Assembly (NCBI GenBank): GCA_018907035.1
Contig: JACCIC010000094.1
Location: 1,919,001 to 1,983,000 of the forward strand
Length of the DNA: 64,000 nt
Source: Sycobia sp. Sy_11
Taxonomy: Eukaryota > Arthropoda > Insecta > Hymenoptera > Epichrysomallidae
Reading direction: 5' to 3'
Part shown: positions 56,953-60,804 of the stretch, in pieces
Position numbering within the stretch: position 1 is the first letter of the stretch
How the letters are laid out: each line of letters begins with the position of its first letter
Notes under the pieces: model-generated
The model's database searches: none
What the model was told of the DNA's origin: nothing
The model's input: only the letters and a program-made list of their open reading frames with translations
Translations under genes and position numbers: made by a program

Positions 56953-58729
56953 CATTATACTTTATTATACTGTAAAATATGATATTTTTTAAATCCAGTC
57001 AAAACGTTACAAATGTTCGATTTCTTTTTTTAAAAATAGCTTCCAAGTTTTCTCAAAACAAGCCATGCATCGAAGAAATACGCAGCTTTTGAAAATCGCA
57101 CAAATTTCCGATCGTAGCATCGTTTCACCAAATGCTAATAAGCTCAAATTAATTATGTCGTCTTCTTTCCATTATGATTTAATAAAACTTTTCTACTTCA
57201 AAATTTTCTCTTACACGTCTCACTCGAGATCAATTGTTGTTATCAGTAAAATTTCAACTATTATCGTAAGTAAACTGATTTAGTGCAGTCTACTATTTCA
57301 TGTTATTTTTTAAAATAACACGGTAGAATATTTTTCAATGTAAATTAATATATGTTATATTCTTTCCGTGCGCGAAGTTGCAAAGATGTAGTACCGAGAA
57401 ACGTTCGACGGTTGCACTTCTCGGAATTTTGGGAGAGCTCGCGAATCCTCCTCGCCAATTTTTACGCAGGGCCCGATTGCCGCTGCAGCAATCCGGCAAC
57501 GCATCATCTATGTAATATCCCTTTTACCATTGGCAACGACGCTACAAGAGATTTTTGAAGATGTGTGTGTATATGCATGCGAGAGTGTATTGGAGCGTAT
57601 CTGTGTATGTTAATATCGCTTAGATATTTGAATATGATTTTAATAATATTACCTAAGGGCACCTGAAGCATTCAGCGTTTCGTTCTTATTCATTATTTAT
57701 AACATCATTTTGTCACATTTTATCCTCCCCCTTTTAATAAGTATAATTATTATATTTTTTATGTATATTTTATATATAATATGATATTTATTATGTAATT
57801 ATCATATTTTTTGAGAAAAACGGAGCTGAAAGAGTGGGAATCCAGTACGAGAAACACCGATTAAAAATTGAGTAATCTCTAATACAAAAATATATTTATG
57901 GAATATAAGAGAATTTTTCATCGTAATTATTTTAAAGTAATCTTACTATAGATTATGAGTAGCCAAGCTTGTACTTTTATAAGCTTATTTATATTTACAT
58001 TTGGCCAAAATTAGGTACTTAAATAACAAAATAACTAATATTAAGAAAGATATTAAACGGTGCTTATAAATCTAAAGACAACGGTATTTATTGCATCATA
58101 TTGCTCGTAAAATTACAGGCTTTAGCGTCTGGATAATATACAGGGAAAGACATATTTCGTTATATTTTTCGCGATATGCGTATACAGATTGAACGGCTAA
58201 TCTATTATTCACGAACCATATGAATGGCGCAAAATAATGAAAATCATAAAAGCCAATGCTGTGGGATACTATAAGACTAATAAGTTTTAATATTTATCTT
58301 AGCGATTTTAGAAGATCTCCATCGCCGAGCCGACGCAAGTACGGTATTACGAAAGCAAAGTCACGCAGCTCTTTAAGGCGCAAAGTGACGGTAGAGAATT
58401 ACGATGCCGATTTATCAATGGACAGCCTGAATTCGTTAGTGCCATTGCACACGGATCAAGATGGCAGGATAAATATCCAGAGGCTAAACGAAACTCTCGA
58501 CGGGCGACAAAACAGCGACAATAATATTTGGTGCAGGGACGATATACTCTCTCATCTGACTTCGTTGAGAAATGTAAATGATCCACGATTATGTATTTTA
58601 TTTTATAATAATATTGCTAGAATTTCATATAAAAAAAATGCTCTGACAATATTGCAGAATCTTATCATGAAGAAAAAGGAATGGGATCTCGAAGAATGTC
58701 CAATTACGCCTATAACCGAGCTTTATTGA
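8336..58729 (+). CDS. CCDC66-like: CCDC66-like coiled-coil protein, 13-exon gene
   Basis: Join of 8336-8396, 10152-10221, 12809-13067, 20978-21290, 39540-39763, 50252-50541, 51012-51296, 53357-53711, 55229-55317, 55896-56003, 56100-56201, 58312-58573 and 58658-58729: 2490 bases, 829 residues plus stop. Every junction is GT-AG and every phase matches. The start has a strong GCCATGG context. Residues about 350-450 form a charged Glu/Arg/Lys coiled coil (LQEREIKRQKALELQTVIKQ and following), which resembles the CCDC66 domain. Before it are a short N-terminal KRLQWAKER motif, an acidic/His-rich part (exon 4) and the WLERGLSRLDHNSQ segment. After it come a Ser/Ala-rich part and a basic tail with RSPSPSRRK. 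In vertebrates CCDC66 acts at microtubules, centrosomes and cilia; the same role here is inference. The family call rests on my memory of the domain, while the gene model rests on the splice phases. Confidence 0.8.
8397..10151 (+). other. Intron 1
   Basis: AT-rich intron holding TA microsatellites at about 8438-8487 and 9223-9256. I see no gene or transposon domain in it. The acceptor is TTTTTCAATAG. Confidence 0.7.
10152..10221 (+). CDS. Coiled-coil gene exon 2
   Basis: A 70-base exon found by phase and motif. It supplies AA to complete Glu, continues EMSRLTGTYATLKTSASSRA and ends TTG TG|GTAAAG. It enters in phase 1 and leaves in phase 2, exactly what exons 1 and 3 require. The resulting KEREEMSRL continues the N-terminal motif naturally. 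Confidence 0.75.
10222..12808 (+). other. Intron 2
   Basis: AT-rich intron with a TA tract at about 11002-11032. A diverged end of the TTAA-flanked palindromic family seen at 60.8 kb lies at about 12515-12655. No coding evidence. Confidence 0.7.
12515..12655 (+). repeat. Fragment of the 60.8-kb palindromic element family
   Basis: The phrases TCGGTCTTGCAGTCTTTATA, CAGACTGTCGTGTTTATA and the following TAGAATATGAAT align in order with the left arm at about 60791-60925. Only one arm is present, so this is a truncated or solo end. Confidence 0.6.
12809..13067 (+). CDS. Coiled-coil gene exon 3
   Basis: The acceptor TTCCCATAG precedes C GCA TAT. The alternative AG at 12829 would create TGA with the TG left by exon 2, so 12809 is the working choice. 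The exon reads AYPNGMRTSLPSMNGKQHPK onward to FTKEDYRYQ and ends CAG|GTGAGA in phase 0. It is polar and Ser-rich, with no domain that I can name. Confidence 0.75.
13930..15200. repeat. Motif-rich AT region, probably a degraded repeat
   Basis: Words such as AGAATTCTT, AAAGGATTC and GAAAGC recur in both orientations at irregular spacing. There is no open frame and no clear terminal repeat. A decayed palindromic transposon or old tandem repeat would explain it; neither is shown. Confidence 0.3.
15913..16474. repeat. Cluster of TA and AGA/GA microsatellites
   Basis: TA tracts lie at about 15913-15960, 16064-16090 and 16224-16272. A compound AGA then GA tract follows at about 16416-16474. The frames listed through them are simple-repeat artefacts. 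Confidence 0.9.
18204..18238. repeat. (TA)n microsatellite after three TTATTAAAAT units
   Basis: Three tandem copies of a 10-base unit around ATTAAAATTT lead directly into a TA tract. Confidence 0.9.
19014..19364. mobile_element. TTAA-flanked palindromic MITE
   Basis: The two ends are inverted copies: TGAATATAAGACTT at the left and AAGTCTTTTATTCA at the right. Similarity continues inward for more than 60 bases through an ATAGTCTTTCGGTCTT block. Both ends are flanked by TTAA (19010-19013 and 19365-19368). No coding capacity. TTAA is the target-site duplication of piggyBac-type elements, so this may be a non-autonomous relative. Confidence 0.7.
20640..20977 (+). promoter_or_regulatory. GC-rich block with a TATA-like box just upstream of exon 4
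   Basis: CpG-rich sequence (GCGCGCGCGAG, CCGCGCCGCG) contains TATATATAAAAC at about 20808-20819, about 160 bases before exon 4. It may be an internal promoter or simply the GC-rich flank of a GC-rich exon. Nothing else in the sequence decides. Confidence 0.3.
20978..21290 (+). CDS. Coiled-coil gene exon 4
   Basis: The acceptor TATGCAG precedes GAG CTA AAG. The exon reads ELKQQRDREAASICSRRSRQ, then an acidic and His/Arg-rich stretch with SGYASDNYVEG, and ends CAC G|GTAGGG in phase 1. A competing donor at 21269 (CAG|GTGGTC) would leave phase 0, which does not fit exon 5. The exon is strikingly GC-rich compared with its introns. Confidence 0.8.
22325..22610. repeat. Triplicated GCAGACGG motif region
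   Basis: Three copies of a phrase close to GCAGACGGCATGTCTACAA lie at about 22333, 22449 and 22572, spaced roughly 115-125 bases, with CT or GA-rich filler between them. A CT microsatellite lies at 22514-22537. It looks like three diverged tandem units of about 120 bases. Confidence 0.5.
23039..23087. repeat. (TA)n microsatellite
   Basis: About 24 TA units in AT-rich intron sequence. Confidence 0.95.
24205..24765 (+). repeat. Left arm of a large inverted repeat
   Basis: Segment A (about 24205-24473) matches the reverse complement of 30823-31092. Segment B (about 24525-24765) matches the reverse complement of 29383-29628. Shared words include TTTGCTAA.TGTTCTGTA, TCTCAAAAGACAAAATTAT and GTTTAAAAACAATCGCTCGTG. 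Between A and B lies TTAACCTTTAGAGGGCCGG (24474-24492), a piggyBac-like end motif. Confidence 0.8.
24942..26121 (-). repeat. Downstream (3-prime) LTR-like repeat of the Gypsy-type element
   Basis: Shares with 28091-28889 the T-tract/GATAATGC end, the GA-rich tract, the GTACGCCTGGC repeat array and the GGGATTTCCCGGCGTTTCG end. It is about 380 bases longer than the other copy. Two extra dimers of the internal array account for about 310 of these, and an extra G-rich piece near 25975-26035 accounts for most of the rest. Confidence 0.75.
25215..25845. repeat. Internal tandem array in the LTR, about nine units
   Basis: Units of about 70 and 83 bases alternate, each with a core like CCGTACGCCTGGCTGCAGGA then GCCAAGCTGCCGGGCAGAG. 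The core contains short inverted pairs (CTGGC/GCCAAG, CTGC/GCAG), so each unit could fold. The plus-strand open frames across this array are repeat artefacts. Confidence 0.85.
26112..26420 (-). repeat. Tandem coding repeats at the end of the Gypsy pol frame
   Basis: On the minus strand the pol frame runs through about ten units with the consensus ADSADAEPRTA or NAEPRTAN, then straight into the LTR. The DNA units are about 30-36 bases, with GGCCGTTCTCGGCTCGGCGT as the plus-strand core. Units vary by single residues. This is a GC-rich minisatellite that has expanded in the 3-prime end of the coding region. Confidence 0.8.
26390..27457 (-). pseudogene. Gypsy-type integrase, interrupted
   Basis: Minus-strand frame from about 27457. 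An HHCC zinc-binding region is visible (HEDLLAGHPGG then AGCEICATAK). The catalytic core shows Asp in DTVAVDIMGAY, Asp in LFTDNGPQFRG and Glu in YHPQANPRERRN, so the DD35E residues are readable. A stop codon replaces the expected Trp after ATDVMFR, and another stop follows NGPQFRGPA. The distal part (26806-26390) continues with PRWVGPFTVRGVVGKNVYL and ends in the tandem repeats. Confidence 0.85.
27592..28090 (-). pseudogene. Gypsy-type RNase H domain
   Basis: Minus-strand frame with DASAAGMEAVLFQKGENDN, SPAEHRYHSNEQECLAVIWA and LRTDNKALAWL, giving the catalytic Asp, Glu and Asp set of LTR-retroelement RNase H. It ends in the usual tether region HVAGKHNELPDTLSRYPG. It begins only a few codons inside the upstream LTR, because the RT is deleted. 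Start codons shown upstream come from the LTR sequence and are not real. Confidence 0.85.
28091..28889 (-). repeat. Upstream (5-prime) LTR-like repeat of the Gypsy-type element
   Basis: Direct repeat of 24942-26121 with five units of the internal array instead of about nine. The GA tract at about 28300-28340 corresponds to the one at 25153-25188. A TATA-like TCTTATATACC lies near 28750 and is shared with the other copy. Confidence 0.75.
29383..29628 (-). repeat. Right arm of the large inverted repeat, segment B
   Basis: Reverse complement of about 24525-24765 with scattered differences. It lies about 500 bases beyond the Gypsy-type element. Confidence 0.8.
29914..29990 (-). repeat. tRNA-like sequence, probably a tRNA-derived SINE head
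   Basis: On the minus strand, GATGACTCGATCGCTAGAGA resembles a tRNA D-arm/box A region. About 25 bases later GAGTTCAAATCCCGG resembles the T-arm/box B (consensus GGTTCGAATCC). The acceptor stem and anticodon arm are not convincing, so I call it a tRNA-derived repeat rather than a tRNA gene. Confidence 0.45.
30010..30660. other. Unassigned sequence inside the inverted repeat
   Basis: Begins with ACCGGGTGTTTTTTTAATTT, which looks like a transposon end. It contains a short open frame (30399-30635) without motifs, and near 30608 GCCTGGAGGCGTCATGCTCC, which matches a piece beside the left-arm TTAA motif. I cannot name an element. Confidence 0.35.
30823..31092 (-). repeat. Right arm of the large inverted repeat, segment A
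   Basis: Reverse complement of about 24205-24473. A second piggyBac-like end, the inverted CCGGCACTCTAAAGGTTAA, lies just inside at about 30681-30699. Confidence 0.8.
31591..33351 (+). pseudogene. Mutator-like transposase, frameshifted
   Basis: It begins with MPQKITGEDWKK. A zinc-ribbon-like part follows (CVKCNGKVIF ... VACEKCKQP) and then SGDGTWK with the first catalytic Asp at about 32217-32232. After a frame change come GFSSLFGVASLIGFYTGKV, SSYCHDCKTWENK and KKECIGHVQKRMG. A third part encodes LGDFTQNNNERLNQLISKTS and ends near IDDSI at 33351. The expected GDGDSK block with the second Asp is missing. Frameshifts near 31650, 32160, 32235 and 32600 show it is dead. The family name is from memory of the Mutator-like transposase domain. 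Confidence 0.75.
33926..33939. repeat. Poly-C tract
   Basis: Fourteen C in a row, next to the proposed right end of the Mutator-like element. Confidence 0.9.
35132..36386 (+). mobile_element. Full-length mariner transposon with dead transposase
   Basis: 30-base terminal inverted repeats lie at 35132-35161 (TTAGGTGTACAAATAAGTTT...) and 36357-36386 and differ at two positions. They are flanked by TA at 35130-35131 and 36387-36388, the normal mariner target duplication. Length 1255 bases, typical for mariner. The element is complete in structure but carries stops and at least one frame change in the transposase. Because its ends are good, a transposase supplied elsewhere might still recognise it (inference). 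Confidence 0.92.
35303..36309 (+). pseudogene. Mariner transposase, interrupted
   Basis: The frame starts near MSSFEPSI and is broken by early stops (one at AAEAHR*). It is then open from 35387 to 35908 with the DNA-binding region (LGVTQQAFLQRLKTL), WVPYELKLRD and the first catalytic Asp in RIVTEDETWIHYDN. In the next part the usual QHDNARPH reads QHEDARPH, altering the second catalytic site. Another stop interrupts ETLEALN*, and the third-Asp block HPPYSPDIAPSDYHLF remains. The enzyme is inactive. Confidence 0.88.
36463..36570. mobile_element. 108-base hairpin MITE
   Basis: The first bases CTTACCGAGTATGGAAAGGCTT pair with the last bases AAGCTTTTTCGTACTAGGTAAG with few mismatches, and the loop is GC-rich (GGCCCGAGGCGAAGACGAGG). 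It sits 77 bases after the mariner end. No coding capacity. A small palindromic transposon or a structured RNA hairpin are both possible. Confidence 0.55.
36860..37400 (-). pseudogene. Second mariner-type transposase remnant, internally deleted
   Basis: On the minus strand a degenerate N-terminal part (SVAETIVMFAYADAAF, SGRPITSRSDKNVDKIN pattern) is followed after a gap by LTVKQFLTKNG and, in another frame, PYSPDLAPS, the last catalytic block. The sequence differs clearly from both the 3.3-kb and the 35.1-kb mariners, so this is a third family. The central catalytic region is deleted. Confidence 0.7.
39540..39763 (+). CDS. Coiled-coil gene exon 5
   Basis: The acceptor TTTTTTATAG precedes TT ACG TGC, taking one base from exon 4 to make Val. 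The exon reads VIMGERTWQNPYYIDENSVP and ends PPPSWLERGLSRLDHNSQ, CAG|GTATGA, phase 0. The aromatic, proline-containing end just before the coiled coil is the kind of segment I associate with insect CCDC66 relatives. An in-frame ATG at 39566 could serve a shorter isoform. Confidence 0.85.
40440..40625 (+). repeat. Dispersed repeat segment X, copy 1
   Basis: Aligns with 52278-52450: shared blocks ATTTGTACG, CTGGGCTC.T.AGTAGG.CGGC, CAATTTCTA.AG and GAAGAATATT. Segment Y follows directly. Confidence 0.65.
40643..40905 (+). repeat. Dispersed repeat segment Y, copy 1
   Basis: Aligns over about 260 bases with 51893-52155. Shared blocks are TTTGTATTTTAATAAGCTCT, TCCATCTAAAATCATTGC and GATGAACGGTC-like sequence. 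It ends where the non-LTR gag fragment begins. Confidence 0.75.
40906..41720 (+). pseudogene. Non-LTR retrotransposon gag-like (ORF1) fragment
   Basis: Broken frames carry a Lys/Gln/Pro-rich leader, then VETVPEAGLQKLTASKSL and KPRLIIYDMPKDTSPDEVTS (an RNA-binding-like region before zinc knuckles). CCHC-type knuckles follow at about 41605-41700 (CYMYQGYGHIAKHCKG, CSLCSLPGHG). This order is typical of ORF1 of R1/Jockey/I-type non-LTR elements. Several frame changes are needed and no reverse transcriptase follows, so it is a 5-prime fragment. Confidence 0.75.
43042..43079. repeat. (TA)n microsatellite
   Basis: About 19 TA units. Confidence 0.95.
43230..46290 (+). repeat. Purine-biased block, possibly retroelement LTR/leader sequence
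   Basis: The plus strand is rich in AGAGAAAG-type purine runs (most extreme at 43235-43600, also near 44800-45060 and 45700-45880), with GC-rich patches such as 43840-44000. Polyadenylation-like AATAAA signals occur near 44541 and 46256. The composition resembles LTR or untranslated retroelement sequence, but I found no repeated pair and no pol gene, so the nature is open. Minus-strand frames here are Leu/Ser/Phe-rich artefacts of purine bias. Confidence 0.35.
44609..44702. repeat. Two (TA)n microsatellites
   Basis: TA tracts at about 44609-44640 and 44662-44702, separated by a short TTCTTTTCTTTTG spacer. Confidence 0.95.
46637..46960 (+). pseudogene. Possible Copia-element fragment with repeated RRKTT motif
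   Basis: CGTAAAACTACG occurs three times (about 46637, 46689 and 46775), reading RKTT in an acidic, Glu-rich frame that is open from about 46660 to 46943. One frame shift separates the first copy. The charged linker before a Copia RT often looks like this, and a Copia RT fragment lies 450 bases downstream, but the link is inference. Confidence 0.35.
47391..47776 (+). pseudogene. Copia-type reverse transcriptase fragment
   Basis: Open frame of about 123 residues with LKQSLYGLKISPKRWN, the catalytic LLYVDDVLIMGND (YVDD at about residues 54-57), FKMKTFEKPKEFLGISIERD and LSQTKFIDNILNRF. This is the palm and following region of Ty1/Copia RT. It lacks the upstream fingers and, after a stop at 47774, the RNase H. 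No LTRs were seen. Confidence 0.88.
48075..48650 (+). pseudogene. Mariner-type transposase fragment
   Basis: Broken plus-strand frames show IWWNQHGLIHYKLFQ, then in another frame the final-Asp block reading NPSYSSNTDQSDFHLFRSME and HGLADQPFHSYEK. The normal Pro-Asp and final Asp positions are partly changed. The distal end IDNILNEMFLF precedes an AAATAAA. It resembles the mariner at 35.1 kb more than the other two, but is much more decayed. Confidence 0.7.
50252..50541 (+). CDS. Coiled-coil gene exon 6 (main coiled coil)
   Basis: The acceptor TTCTTTAG precedes GTT TTA GTA. The exon reads VLVINHDSASSPDNSTTGSS, then from about residue 350 LQEREIKRQKALELQTVIKQ and a dense Glu/Arg/Lys helix, ending GAAAAGAAAAG|GTCTGT in phase 2. 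This is the first half of the CCDC66-like coiled-coil domain and the best evidence for the family call. Confidence 0.9.
50542..51011 (+). other. Intron 6
   Basis: A 470-base AT-rich intron with nothing recognisable apart from direct repeats of GGAATTATA near 50846. Confidence 0.8.
51012..51296 (+). CDS. Coiled-coil gene exon 7
   Basis: The acceptor TTTTTTAG precedes A TTC GAA GAG. Joined to exon 6 it makes KKRFEEEQRCLREKEE, an unbroken continuation of the coiled coil to about residue 450. A Ser-rich part (YSGSSSLILSKNEE) follows, and the exon ends GAG ACG CG|GTAACA in phase 2. Confidence 0.9.
51893..52155 (+). repeat. Dispersed repeat segment Y, copy 2
   Basis: Same orientation as 40643-40905. 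Here Y comes before X, the reverse of the order at 40.4 kb. Confidence 0.75.
52278..52450 (+). repeat. Dispersed repeat segment X, copy 2
   Basis: Aligns with 40440-40625. It follows segment Y after a spacer of about 120 bases. Confidence 0.65.
53069..53243. mobile_element. Palindromic MITE, copy 1
   Basis: Ends ATTTTGTACCAAGTAAAT and ATTTACTTGGTACAAAAT are perfect inverted copies, with AT-rich arms rich in CTTAATTT-type words. A second copy lies at 59840-60009. No coding capacity. Confidence 0.8.
53357..53711 (+). CDS. Coiled-coil gene exon 8
   Basis: The acceptor CGAATCCATCAG gives one base to complete Arg, then NSTGASADTVRLPISQEVTI. The exon includes an Ala run (about six) and PSKYRALSGRDFGTQTDCEG, and ends AGC ACG|GTGAGT in phase 0. 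Reading through the donor gives a short extra tail, so the donor is needed. The exon is GC-rich, like exon 4. Confidence 0.85.
53712..55228 (+). other. Intron 8
   Basis: AT-rich, 1.5 kb, with no recognised repeat or gene. Confidence 0.7.
55229..55317 (+). CDS. Coiled-coil gene exon 9
   Basis: The acceptor TATTTTAAG precedes GAT ACT ATG. The exon reads DTMDRNQIATTKEAKERKEV and ends GAA AA|GTAAGT in phase 2. Highly charged. Confidence 0.8.
55318..55895 (+). other. Intron 9
   Basis: AT-rich, with a TA tract at about 55689-55730 and a good polypyrimidine acceptor (TTTCTTTTTTTAG). Confidence 0.8.
55896..56003 (+). CDS. Coiled-coil gene exon 10
   Basis: Takes AA from exon 9 to make Lys, then reads STNTGLLEESPMKALNRNKT and ends RWNANR with AAT CG|GTAAAG, phase 2. 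Confidence 0.85.
56100..56201 (+). CDS. Coiled-coil gene exon 11
   Basis: The 96-base intron before it is bounded by GTAAAG and ATATTTAG. The exon reads PGTRYRTQSEKDPHYQRRMR, a basic stretch, and ends TCT AG|GTACGA in phase 2. The NANRPGTRYRTQSEKDPHYQ junction reads as a natural protein segment. Confidence 0.85.
56202..58311 (+). other. Intron 11
   Basis: Contains a TA tract (about 56916-56948) and the second copy of the 5.8-kb dispersed repeat (57344-57562). Otherwise AT-rich. Confidence 0.7.
57344..57562 (+). repeat. Dispersed repeat, copy 2 (inverted relative to 5812)
   Basis: Aligns with the reverse complement of 5812-6029, beginning at ATTAATATATGTTATATTCT and ending near AGAGATTTTTGAAGATG. 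It is GC-richer than the surrounding intron. Confidence 0.65.
58312..58573 (+). CDS. Coiled-coil gene exon 12
   Basis: The acceptor AGCGATTTTAG gives A to complete Arg, then RSPSPSRRKYGITKAKSRSS, a basic Ser/Arg stretch, then DSLNSLVPLHTDQDGRINIQ. It ends SLRN with AAT|GTAAAT in phase 0. Reading on through the 84-base intron stays open. Confidence 0.8.
58658..58729 (+). CDS. Coiled-coil gene exon 13 (last exon)
   Basis: The acceptor ACAATATTGCAG precedes AAT CTT ATC. The exon reads NLIMKKKEWDLEECPITPIT and ends ELY then TGA at 58727-58729. The joined SLRNNLIMKKKEWDLE looks like a short terminal helix. Confidence 0.75.
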   Translation, partial: NLIMKKKEWDLEECPITPITELY

Positions 58730-59179
58730 TCTACACACATCATGAATCCAAGTCTGCTGCCCTAGAAAAATTCATTCTGCAGATTAAAACTAAAATTCAC
58801 CTCATAATTGCGCATATCACGCGCGATTTTATTCACTCTATTGTTATTTATACCTTAGATTACATATTATAAAAAAAATTATTCACACGTGTCCTCCATT
58901 CATCGCCTGCATGATTTGCCAAATAATACGCATTGTATATATATATATATATATATATAGCACGCGATAGAGATCTTATATATATGAAATAAAAATATAA
59001 GACGGAAAACTTAGAAAGATATATTGTAACGAATTAATGAATAAAAGACATTAAAAAAATAAAAGAAGAACGTAATGATATGCTCGGTCGGAAAAACTAG
59101 AGTGAATGCTCCTGTGTTGTTTTTTTGTGAATTGCAGAAGCATCTGAGCATCACAAGATAAACTTGAAGTATATAGGTA
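58730..59179 (+). terminator. 3-prime end of the coiled-coil gene and short intergenic gap
   Basis: AATAAA at 58988-58993 is a candidate polyadenylation signal, 259 bases after the stop. A TA tract lies at about 58936-58960. Before the next gene, TGTGAATTGCAG at about 59127-59138 could be an acceptor for an untranslated exon of that gene. The 450-base gap suggests that promoter elements of the second gene lie here or further upstream. Confidence 0.5.
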
Positions 59180-59329
59180 ATGGCTGGCTTTCAGCTGGAA
59201 GATCTGCTTAGAGATGACAAGAAGGACGCGAATCTCATACCGGATTTAAGCAAAGCAACGTGCAATTCACCGGAGGAGTTTCGTCGACTCATGGAGTGCT
59301 GCCCCGAGTTTAAGATCAAAGCTGAAAAA
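59180..59329 (+). CDS. Second gene exon 1
   Basis: ATG in the context GGTAATGG, 50 codons, ending GCT GAA AAA|GTAATT in phase 0. Reading through the donor gives a short hydrophobic tail that does not resemble the rest. Confidence 0.8.
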
Positions 59330-60385
59330 GTAATTGAGAATATTTTAACAGTTAACTGGCTTATAATGACTTGTGAAGTTAAAATATATTTTCATTGTTT
59401 TTAAATAAATGTGTATACCTATATGAAATATATAATAATTATAAAAAAAAGAACGATTAAAAACTGTTTACTACGAAACATTATTAAAGGTAAAACGCGA
59501 AGATACTAAAGTACGGGACAAGGATTTCTCCTGGCGTACGACAAAAAAGGAATTGCGCTTATTGGCAAGGGAATGGAGTTACGGGGACCCCATTCCGCCG
59601 GACATGAGAGTTTTGAACCTTCAGGAGCTACAGCAAGTTGCCATTGATTGGAGAATGCTGACCTCGCTTAGACCCAAGCTTCGCCAAGACGAGGAAATGT
59701 TTTCCCGTCTGGTAAGAATTCATAAAGGCTTCTTAATCATACAGTTTCGACAATTTGCTTTTTCCCCTATATAACTTGTTTAATAAACAAAAATATATAT
59801 ACGCTAAAAAAGCGTCTGTTATCATGTAAATATTTAGTTATTTTGTACCAAGTAAATTCTTTTCTTAAATTGAGAAAGTATCTTAATCTTAATTTTTAAA
59901 TAAAGAAATAAGTATTTACTTGATGCGAGAAGAGTCCACTTAAATCAAACCACGCCTTAAATCTAACGAATATTTTCTTAATTTAAGAAAATGATTTACC
60001 TGATACAATAAACAAGTAAATATTTACTTGATATCGGGACATTTTTTTCAGTGGACATACATATTATTATAAGTATAATTGAGATTTTTTTTAATACATC
60101 TTTCCTCGGTTACCCGTCATCAGGTGGAGATGGGCAAGCTGCAGCTGAAGACTCAGGCCCGGGAGCGCCGAAGTTTCGTCAGTCCGATACGTCGCGCGAA
60201 GAATCGCGCCGGCATCATCGAGAGCAGCGTGCGCATATGCGGCGACTGCGGCGAGGAATTCTGCGGAGGCGAATTCTGCGGCGACGTTCTCTACGACGCT
60301 TTTATACGGGTTATTGTTACGCCGCATCAAAACAAGGCGAGGCTGACCGCCGACGCGGCCGCTATAATCGCGAGCATGGATTCAG
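59180..60385 (+). CDS. Uncharacterised protein with a cysteine cluster, partial gene
   Basis: Join of 59180-59329, 59490-59711 and 60124-60385, continuing past 60385 (last donor TTCAG|GTCAGT, phase 1). The first two junctions are phase 0 and all donors and acceptors are GT-AG. The visible part is 211 residues. It starts MAGFQLEDLLRDDKKD; residues about 26-50 hold SPEEFRRLMECCPEFKIKAE; the second exon has DKDFSWRTTKKELRLLAREW and LQQVAIDWRMLTSLRPKLRQ. Exon 3 has ICGDCGEEFCGGEFCGD, Cys at about 163, 166, 171 and 176, which could bind a metal. I do not recognise the family. It lies in the same direction as and close behind the coiled-coil gene, but nothing shows that the two work together. Confidence 0.8.
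59490..59711 (+). CDS. Second gene exon 2
   Basis: The acceptor TTATTAAAG precedes GTA AAA CGC. 74 codons, ending TCC CGT CTG|GTAAGA in phase 0. Rich in charged and Trp residues (FSWRTTKK, REWSYGD, DWRMLTS). Confidence 0.85.
59840..60009. mobile_element. Palindromic MITE, copy 2
   Basis: Same family as 53069-53243, in the opposite orientation: starts ATTTTGTACCAAGTAAATTC and ends near GATTTACCTGATACAATA. It is inside intron 2 of the second gene. A further small inverted pair (CAAGTAAATATTTACTTG) follows at about 60013-60030. Confidence 0.75.
60124..60385 (+). CDS. Second gene exon 3 (last one visible)
   Basis: The acceptor CGTCATCAG precedes GTG GAG ATG. 87 codons plus one base. GC-rich. 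Reads MGKLQLKTQARERRSFVSPI, the Cys cluster, then CGDVLYDAFIRVIVTPHQNK and ends at GTCAGT. The following exon is not visible up to 64000. Confidence 0.8.
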
Positions 60386-60804
60386 GTCAGTACTTATATT
60401 TATTTGCTTTATTTGTATCGAGTTATATTATTGTACACACAGACACGCACGCACATTAGGTATATAATGGGGGTGGCTTGGCTGGTCGCACGAGTCCCAA
60501 AACTGTTATTCCCAAAGTGGACGTTATTCTCAATCGAAACTTTTTCAAAATTTGATTTGTATACGTATATTTAACTCATGAGAAGAGCAAAGATTTATTA
60601 AATTTTTGTTTTTAAAAGAAACATCGGTCCGAATCCAACGTATAATAACTTTTTAAAATTATTTTGATATTTTCTGAAGATGATAAATTACACGACTTAA
60701 TATATAACACTTTCAAAAGTTTCATTCTTTTACGATTTCAAATTGCGAAAAAAGCAATTATATATGTTCGAATTAAAAATTGTACTTATCTCGACTGTTC
60801 TGAA

